Positions 1 to 5,269 of a stretch of 5,269 nucleotides of DNA are shown piece after piece. The notes below the pieces were generated by a model, which saw only the letters and a program-made list of their open reading frames with translations, made no database searches and was not told where the DNA came from. Position 1 is the stretch's first letter. Each line of letters starts with the position of its first letter. This stretch comes from Acidaminococcaceae bacterium (GTDB lineage Bacteria > Bacillota > Negativicutes > Acidaminococcales > Acidaminococcaceae): NCBI GenBank assembly GCA_017443165.1, contig JAFSOW010000113.1, positions 1 to 5,269 on the forward strand. Direction: 5' to 3'. A program made the position numbers and the translations under genes.

Positions 1-1652
1 GTATCCACTTCATAGGTCACTGCGTCCCCAACCGCAATGGTTCCCTCTTCCACCGTACCTGCCATAAACGTTACGCCGTCCGGCAGCTTTTTCGTCTTGG
101 TAACACGCATCACGCCCGCAGGGGCTTTGATCACGCCAATATCGCCTAGCTGTCCGCCGCCTTCCGCATGGAAACCGGTCACATCCAGGATCACTGCAGC
201 GTCCTGTCCGTCAGAAACCGCATCCACCGGCTGGGCCTCCGCCACCGGATAAATCTTCATCACTTTGCCGGCGTGGGCGGCTTCGTCAACTTTTAATTCT
301 GCCGCATTCAAATCGCGGTCATTGTACAAAACCGGACGTCCGGTCTTGTCGTCACGGGCATCCCGGGCCATCTTGCGTTGCACTTCCAGCGCTTCCGCAA
401 AACCTTTTTCATCCAGGGTCATGCCGTGTTCTTCCAGAATTTCCGCCGTCAGTTCCTTGGGGAAACCGAAGGTGTCGGAAAGTTTAAAGGCAACGTCCCC
501 GTCCAATTCAGTTTTGCCAGCTTCCTGCAAGTTTGTAATTTCAACATCCAGCATGTCGCAGCCGCTCTTAAGGGTTTTCAGGAAACTGCTCTCTTCCATG
601 TGAATGACTTTTTTGATATAATCCTGTTTCTCACGAATCTCCGGATAGTGGTCGCCGTACATGGAAACCACCACATCCATCGCGCCGCCCAGGAACTCAT
701 GGTCGATACCCAGCAGGCGTCCGTGACGGACAGCCCGGCGCAGCACCCGGCGCAAAATGTAACCCCGCCCCAGGTTGGAAGGCAGGATGCCGTCGCCGAT
801 CATAAAGGTCAGGCTGCGGGCATGGTCCGCAATCACTTTCAGGGATACGTCAGATTTCGGGGACGCGTTGTACGCCACACCGCTTTCCTTGCAGGCATAT
901 TCGATAATGGGGAAGATCAGGTCCGTCTCAAAGTTGGAAGGCTTGCCCTGCAGTACGGAAGCAATGCGTTCCAGGCCGGCTCCAGTATCGATATTTTTAT
1001 GTTCCAGCGGCGTGTAAGTGCCGTCTTCGTTCTGGTTAAACTGGGTGAATACCAGGTTCCACAGTTCCAGGAAGCGCCCGCAGTCACAGTCCGGTCCGCA
1101 GTCCGGTTTGCCGCAGCCACGTTCCGGGCCTAAATCAATGTGGATTTCGGAGCAGGGGCCGCAGGGACCGCTGCCGATTTCCCAGAAGTTATCTTCCAGG
1201 CGCATGATGCGCTCATCGGGAATGCCCACATCTTCGTGCCAGATCTGGTAAGCTTCATCATCAGACGTATGGATGGTAATATACAGCTTGTCGCCGGGCA
1301 GTTCCAGTTCTTTGGTCAGGAATTCCCAGCTCCAGGGAATAATCTCTTTCTTGAAGTAATCACCGAAGGAAAAGTCCCCCAGCATTTCAAAATACGTATG
1401 GTGCCGGGCGGTGCGTCCCACGTTTTCAATATCGCCGGTACGCACGCATTTCTGGCAGGTAGTCACACGGGGAGAAGGCGGCTTCATCTTTCCGGTAAAG
1501 AAAGGCTTGAAAGGAGCCATGCCGGCGCCGATCAAAAGCAGGGTCGGGTCATCCTGGGGGATCAGGGACGCGCTGGGCAGCCGCATGTGTCCCCGTTCTT
1601 CAAAAAATTTCAAAAACCGTTCGCGGAGTTCATTGCCGCTCATGTACTTCAT
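1..1652 (-). CDS. alaS: Alanyl-tRNA synthetase, N-terminal 550 residues (3' end outside window)
   Basis: AlaRS attaches alanine to tRNA-Ala in the cytoplasm, using ATP. The minus-strand frame is open from ATG at 1652 to the left edge (550 codons plus 2 nt); family members are usually about 870-880 aa, so roughly 320 residues are missing. Class II core features are visible: CQKCVRTGDIENVGRT (about 66-81), motif 2 ARHHTYFEMLGDFSFGDYFK (82-101), NFWEIGSGPCGPCSEIH (155-171), a cysteine-rich stretch with Cys180, 185, 189 and 191, and motif 3-like DTGAGLER (222-229). Near the cut, TGFHAEGGGQLGD (492-504) corresponds to the usual FYAESGGQ-GD segment leading into the editing domain; the editing HxxxH and CxxxH motifs lie outside. 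The start at 1652 is chosen because AAGGAG lies 9 nt upstream; an in-frame ATG at 1673 would put that site inside the gene. It appears to be its own transcription unit with promoter 1719-1747. Frame and family are certain. Confidence 0.98.
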   Translation of the reverse strand, partial: MKYMSGNELRERFLKFFEERGHMRLPSASLIPQDDPTLLLIGAGMAPFKPFFTGKMKPPSPRVTTCQKCVRTGDIENVGRTARHHTYFEMLGDFSFGDYFKKEIIPWSWEFLTKELELPGDKLYITIHTSDDEAYQIWHEDVGIPDERIMRLEDNFWEIGSGPCGPCSEIHIDLGPERGCGKPDCGPDCDCGRFLELWNLVFTQFNQNEDGTYTPLEHKNIDTGAGLERIASVLQGKPSNFETDLIFPIIEYACKESGVAYNASPKSDVSLKVIADHARSLTFMIGDGILPSNLGRGYILRRVLRRAVRHGRLLGIDHEFLGGAMDVVVSMYGDHYPEIREKQDYIKKVIHMEESSFLKTLKSGCDMLDVEITNLQEAGKTELDGDVAFKLSDTFGFPKELTAEILEEHGMTLDEKGFAEALEVQRKMARDARDDKTGRPVLYNDRDLNAAELKVDEAAHAGKVMKIYPVAEAQPVDAVSDGQDAAVILDVTGFHAEGGGQLGDIGVIKAPAGVMRVTKTKKLPDGVTFMAGTVEEGTIAVGDAVTYEVD

Positions 1653-1661
1653 AGGTTCTCT

Positions 1662-1667
1662 CTCCTT
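1662..1667 (-). promoter_or_regulatory. Ribosome binding site deciding the alaS start
   Basis: AAGGAG on the minus strand, 9 nt before the ATG at 1652. It favours this start over the in-frame ATG at 1673, which lies upstream of the site, and over the in-frame ATG at 1643 (codon 4). Confidence 0.85.
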
Positions 1668-1683
1668 TTGCATTTATAAAACA

Positions 1684-1704
1684 TCTTACTATTATAAACA
1701 AATT
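1684..1704. repeat. Direct repeat, copy in the alaS leader
   Basis: The plus strand reads TCTTACTAT, then TAT, then AAACAAATT. Apart from the 3-nt TAT insertion it is identical to the 18 bases at 1846-1863. The copy lies in the predicted 5' untranslated region of alaS and contains one of the extra TATAAT hexamers (minus strand, 1696-1691). Function unknown. Confidence 0.75.
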
Positions 1705-1718
1705 ATACTAACTATAAA

Positions 1719-1747
1719 ATTATACGCAAAATCGCTGATAATGTCAA
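1719..1747 (-). promoter_or_regulatory. Consensus sigma-A/sigma-70 promoter of alaS
   Basis: The minus strand reads TTGACA (1747-1742), a 17-nt spacer, then TATAAT (1724-1719): all twelve consensus bases with the ideal spacing. Transcription should start near 1712, giving an alaS leader of about 60 nt, too short for a T-box. It sits just downstream of the T-tract of the terminator at 1755-1832, so alaS is insulated from upstream transcription. Two more TATAAT hexamers lie downstream at 1702-1707 and 1691-1696 but have poor -35 partners. Confidence 0.85.
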
Positions 1748-1754
1748 TTTCTAC

Positions 1755-1832
1755 AGAAAATAAAAACAGCTGCAGCCGGTAAGGTGTCGTAAAACCGTTC
1801 GTGTTTGCGAAGACTCTCCCGGCGCAGCGGTT
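1755..1832 (-). terminator. Rho-independent terminator downstream of 6S RNA, with a long structured loop
   Basis: On the minus strand GCTGCGCCGG (1828-1819) pairs with CCGGCTGCAGC (1779-1769), giving 10 bp with one bulged U. Partial outer pairing comes from AAC and GTT next to the stem. The stem is followed at once by TGTTTTTATTTTCTG. The loop is unusually long (about 39 nt, 1780-1818) and has weak internal pairing potential of its own. A second hairpin, GGTTA-6 nt-TAACC (1844-1829), abuts the upstream arm. The element lies between the 6S RNA and the alaS promoter and probably ends the 6S primary transcript. It could also be part of a small RNA of its own. Confidence 0.65.
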
Positions 1833-1845
1833 ATCTTTCTAACCT

Positions 1846-1863
1846 TCTTACTATAAACAAATT
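1846..1863. repeat. Direct repeat, copy at the 3' edge of 6S RNA
   Basis: The plus strand reads TCTTACTATAAACAAATT, matching 1684-1704 except for 3 nt missing here. On the minus strand this is the AATTTGTTTATAG sequence running out of the 6S terminal helix. Its T-rich start may contribute to termination or serve as a processing site. Confidence 0.75.
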
Positions 1864-2042
1864 GCCCCACGAATGCCGTTCATCTTCAAGGTATTGAACC
1901 TGCATGTGCAGGTGGGTGCCTTACCGCCAGTCGCAAAAGTCCACTCGAAGGAGGCAGGTTTTTGAAAGGCGCGACATCAGGCTCCCTTGGTAAATTCGTT
2001 GGCTCAGCACGTAGAAAGATGTAACGAACATCGCAGGGTAAC
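1862..2042 (-). ncRNA. ssrS: 6S RNA (RNA polymerase-binding regulatory RNA)
   Basis: 6S RNA mimics an open promoter, binds housekeeping-sigma RNA polymerase and lowers transcription in stationary phase; on exit the polymerase makes short pRNAs from it. The call rests on sequence and fold. The 5' arm CCCTGCGATGTTCG and 3' arm ACGGCATTCGTGGGG match the ends of E. coli 6S (CTCTGAGATGTTCG and CGGCATCTCGGAG). The arms pair over about 10 bp (with G-U pairs and one bulged U), extended by the outer UU/AA ends. The CTGAGCC element at 2007-2001 matches E. coli CUGAGCC at the start of the central bubble. An apical rod forms from GCC..GTCGC pairing with GCGAC.GGC, capped by CAAAA..CC with GG.CUUUUG. The 3' bubble strand folds into ACCTGCA-CA-TGCAGGT and TTCAA-TACC-TTGAA hairpins. 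The length of about 180 nt is typical. From memory, B. subtilis bsrA also lies next to aspS. The exact ends are inferred. Confidence 0.88.
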
Positions 2043-2055
2043 TTTTAAAAGTTTA
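2040..2055 (-). promoter_or_regulatory. Possible proximal 6S start region with 14-bp palindrome
   Basis: AACTTTTAAAAGTT (2040-2053) is a perfect palindrome at the predicted 5' end of 6S RNA. It overlaps a weak -10 (TAAACT, minus strand 2055-2050), which would start transcription at about 2043-2042, just before the 6S terminal helix. No acceptable -35 is seen at the right distance (AGGCCT at 17 nt). The site could instead be a processing region of a longer precursor. Confidence 0.3.
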
Positions 2056-2071
2056 TTCAGTTTTCCGTTTG

Positions 2072-2111
2072 CAGGCCTTCGTTCCGTCGAGCGGGAATCG
2101 TGGCTGGCCTG
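2072..2111 (-). other. Hairpin in the 6S precursor leader, function unknown
   Basis: The arms CAGGCC (minus strand 2111-2106) and GGCCTG (2077-2072) enclose a second stem, ATTCC with GGAAC, plus one more C-G pair beside a bulged base (2098-2092 with 2086-2081). The hairpin lies between the distal promoter (2129-2157) and the start of mature 6S. No T-tract follows, so it is not a terminator. I recognise no riboswitch or known RNA family in it. It may guide 5' processing of the 6S precursor or be a separate small RNA of about 80 nt. Confidence 0.45.
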
Positions 2112-2128
2112 TAAATCCTTACACCTAT

Positions 2129-2157
2129 AATATAACAGACCCGGCGCATTTTTTCAA
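2129..2157 (-). promoter_or_regulatory. Distal promoter for the 6S RNA precursor, inside the aspS terminator
   Basis: The minus strand reads TTGAAA (2157-2152), a 17-nt spacer and TATATT (2134-2129); each hexamer matches consensus at 5 of 6 positions. Transcription would start near 2122, giving an 80-nt leader before mature 6S. The -35 lies at the tip of the terminator hairpin and the -10 replaces its T-tract, so both functions share the same bases. This recalls the distal promoter and longer precursor known for E. coli 6S RNA. Confidence 0.6.
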
Positions 2158-2170
2158 TGCTCCGGGTCTG
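2136..2170 (-). terminator. Rho-independent terminator of the hisS-aspS operon
   Basis: CAGACCCGG and CCGGGTCTG form a perfect 9-bp stem. After one mismatch it continues for 5 bp (GCATT with AATGC) to a 5-nt loop. On the minus strand it is followed by TTATATTATA, an imperfect U-tract. It lies about 128 nt after the aspS stop. On the plus strand it is followed by AATTTTACTGTTCTTTT, so it could work in both directions, although no plus-strand gene leads into it. Confidence 0.8.
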
Positions 2171-2242
2171 AATTTTACTGTTCTTTTAACACATTTTTAA
2201 AAACACAATGCGTAGAATTGCCAGTTTGTTAAGAGTGTACAC

Positions 2243-2262
2243 AAAAAACAGAATTGTTTTTT
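2243..2262. repeat. A/T-rich inverted repeat in the aspS 3' untranslated region
   Basis: AAAAAACA and TGTTTTTT are separated by GAAT, a possible 8-bp stem made almost only of A-U pairs. It lacks the GC-rich core of a terminator, so a role is doubtful. The rest of 2171-2297 shows no gene or other clear site. Confidence 0.35.
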
Positions 2263-2297
2263 TCCCTTCCGTTACCGGCATACCTTTACACTTTTAC

Positions 2298-4083
<1,786 letters not shown>

Positions 4084-4091
<8 letters not shown>

Positions 4092-5269
4092 TATTCTGCA
4101 CCTCTGTTTTTAATATAGTTGTAATCTCAGCAAGAGGAATTTCCCGCTGGTTGTTATCTTTATCTGCTGCCTGCATGTCCCTCAGGGTCACACAATGCCG
4201 CGACAGTTCGTCTTCCCCGAAGATCAGAACAAATTTCGCGTTTAACCGGTTGGCTGCTTTCATCTGGGCCTTCATGCTGCGCTGCTGGTAATCGTACGCT
4301 GCGCAGATGCCTGCTTCCCTTAATTTTTCCACAGTGGTGAACGCAAGGGCCGCGGCTTCCGCTTTCGGCGCAATGGCAAACACATCGATTGCGTCATCCG
4401 CAGCGGGAAGCAGGTTTTGGCTTTCCAGCGCCAGGATCACCCGTTCCATACCCATGGCAAAACCGATGCCAGGCGTCACAGGCCCCCCTACTTCTTCCAC
4501 CAGGCCGTCGTAACGGCCGCCGCCTAATACGGCGCTCTGGGCGCCCAGAGGCGTGTACTGGATTTCAAAAGCAGTCCTCGTATAGTAATCCAGACCGCGT
4601 ACCAACGTGGGATCAATGACAAAGTCCACGCCGGAAGCTGTCAGCAGTTCCTGCACTTTTGCAAAATGCTCTTTGCAGTCTTCGTCCAGGCATTCTGCCA
4701 GCTTCGGGGCTCCGGCTGCCAGCGCATGGCATTTCTCATTTTTACAGTCCAGTATGCGCATAGGGTTCCGGTCAAAGCGGGAACGGCAGTCTTCACAGAG
4801 TTCCTCCAGATGGGGCCGGTAATAATCCTGAAGCTTCTTCCGATAGGCCGGACGGCATTCCGGACAGCCCACCGTGTTGATTTTCAGCTGTAAATCCTTC
4901 AGGCCCAGCTTCCGCAAAATCTGCACGGCCAGCAGGATGATCTCCGCATCCGCTTCAGGCCCTGCGGCTCCCAACAGTTCCACGCCAAACTGGTGGAACT
5001 GGCGCTGCCGGCCGGCCTGGGGCCGGTCATACCGGAACATGGGCCCGATATAAAACAGCTTGGCCGGATCCGGTTCCGCATACATTTTATGTTCAATGAA
5101 CGCCCGCACAGCCGAAGCCGTATTTTCCGGGCGCAGCGTGATGCTCCGTTTACCCCGGTCAATAAACGTATACATTTCTTTTTCTACAACATCCGTCGTA
5201 TCCCCGATGCCACGCTGGAATAATTCCGTGTGTTCAAATACCGGGGTACGGATCTCTTTAAAACCAAAA
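4084..5269 (-). CDS. hisS: Histidyl-tRNA synthetase, lacking about 35 N-terminal residues (5' end outside window)
   Basis: HisRS charges tRNA-His in the cytoplasm. The minus-strand frame is open from the right edge to TGA at 4086-4084 and gives 394 residues; the whole enzyme is usually about 425. The first visible residues, FGFKEIRTPVFEHTELFQRG, are class II motif 1, so the real start is upstream and the internal ATG at 5175 is not it. Other signatures (visible-residue numbers) are TLRPENTASAVRAFIEH (45-60), motif 2 FYIGPMFRYDRPQAGRQRQF (72-91), the histidine-specific RGLDYYTRTAFEI (224-235), GGGRYDGL (249-256) and motif 3 GIGFAMGMERVI (267-278). The C-terminal anticodon-binding domain covers about 293-386. 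Between motif 2 and the histidine motif are four Cys pairs (135/138, 158/161, 175/180, 193/198), more than I recall for B. subtilis. The gene overlaps aspS by 8 nt. Its promoter and any T-box lie outside the window. Confidence 0.97.
4099..4105 (-). promoter_or_regulatory. Ribosome binding site of aspS, inside the hisS 3' end
   Basis: AGAGGTG on the minus strand, 7 nt before the aspS ATG at 4091. It lies within the last codons of hisS, so ribosomes finishing hisS pass over the site and coupling is likely. Confidence 0.75.

Noticed and set aside
378..1133. 251-codon plus-strand open frame opposite alaS
   Set aside because: It is antisense to conserved AlaRS catalytic sequence and shows no family resemblance.
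1653..1673. Alternative alaS start at ATG 1673, adding seven residues
   Set aside because: The strong AAGGAG lies downstream of it and is correctly spaced for the ATG at 1652.
2126..2131. Plus-strand TATAAT as a promoter for antisense transcription into aspS
   Set aside because: No -35 hexamer lies 16-18 nt upstream on the plus strand, and the terminator hairpin follows at once.
1653..2297. T-box, tmRNA, RNase P RNA or SRP RNA in the gap
   Set aside because: No AGGGTGGNACCGCG T-box, no AGGAAAGTCC (RNase P), no tmRNA tag or acceptor ends and no GGAAGCAGCC (SRP) on either strand; 6S fits better.

Overview
The window carries aminoacyl-tRNA synthetase genes, all read from the minus strand. In transcription order they are hisS (5' end cut off by the right edge), aspS, a non-coding interval of about 645 bp, and alaS (3' part cut off by the left edge). 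The proteins, Shine-Dalgarno sites and sigma-A type promoters point to a Bacillota (Firmicutes) bacterium of moderate to high GC. The style of the proteins fits Negativicutes (Acidaminococcus/Phascolarctobacterium/Megasphaera type), but that is an impression; the genus cannot be fixed by reading.

Right part (5269-2298): hisS and aspS overlap by 8 nt (ATGAGTGA) and must be cotranscribed. AspRS has the His residue associated with non-discriminating enzymes, so it may charge both tRNA-Asp and tRNA-Asn. A rho-independent terminator (2136-2170) closes this operon.

Middle (2297-1653): this gap is not empty. Reading on the minus strand, it holds the hisS-aspS terminator; a good promoter (TTGAAA-17-TATATT) embedded in that terminator; an ~80-nt leader with a hairpin; a roughly 180-nt RNA that I recognise as 6S RNA (ssrS/bsrA), from its conserved terminal helix arms and the CUGAGCC element; a structured terminator (1755-1832); and a perfect-consensus promoter for alaS (TTGACA-17-TATAAT). 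An 18-21 nt direct repeat occurs once at the 3' edge of the 6S RNA and once in the alaS leader. The alaS leader is only about 60 nt and has no T-box.

Left part (1652-1): the first 550 codons of alaS, covering the catalytic core and the start of the linker toward the editing domain.

Overall this is a translation-supply locus with the global RNA polymerase regulator 6S RNA placed between the synthetase units. I found no undescribed defence, mobile or biosynthetic system. The points worth a second look are in the intergenic RNA architecture.
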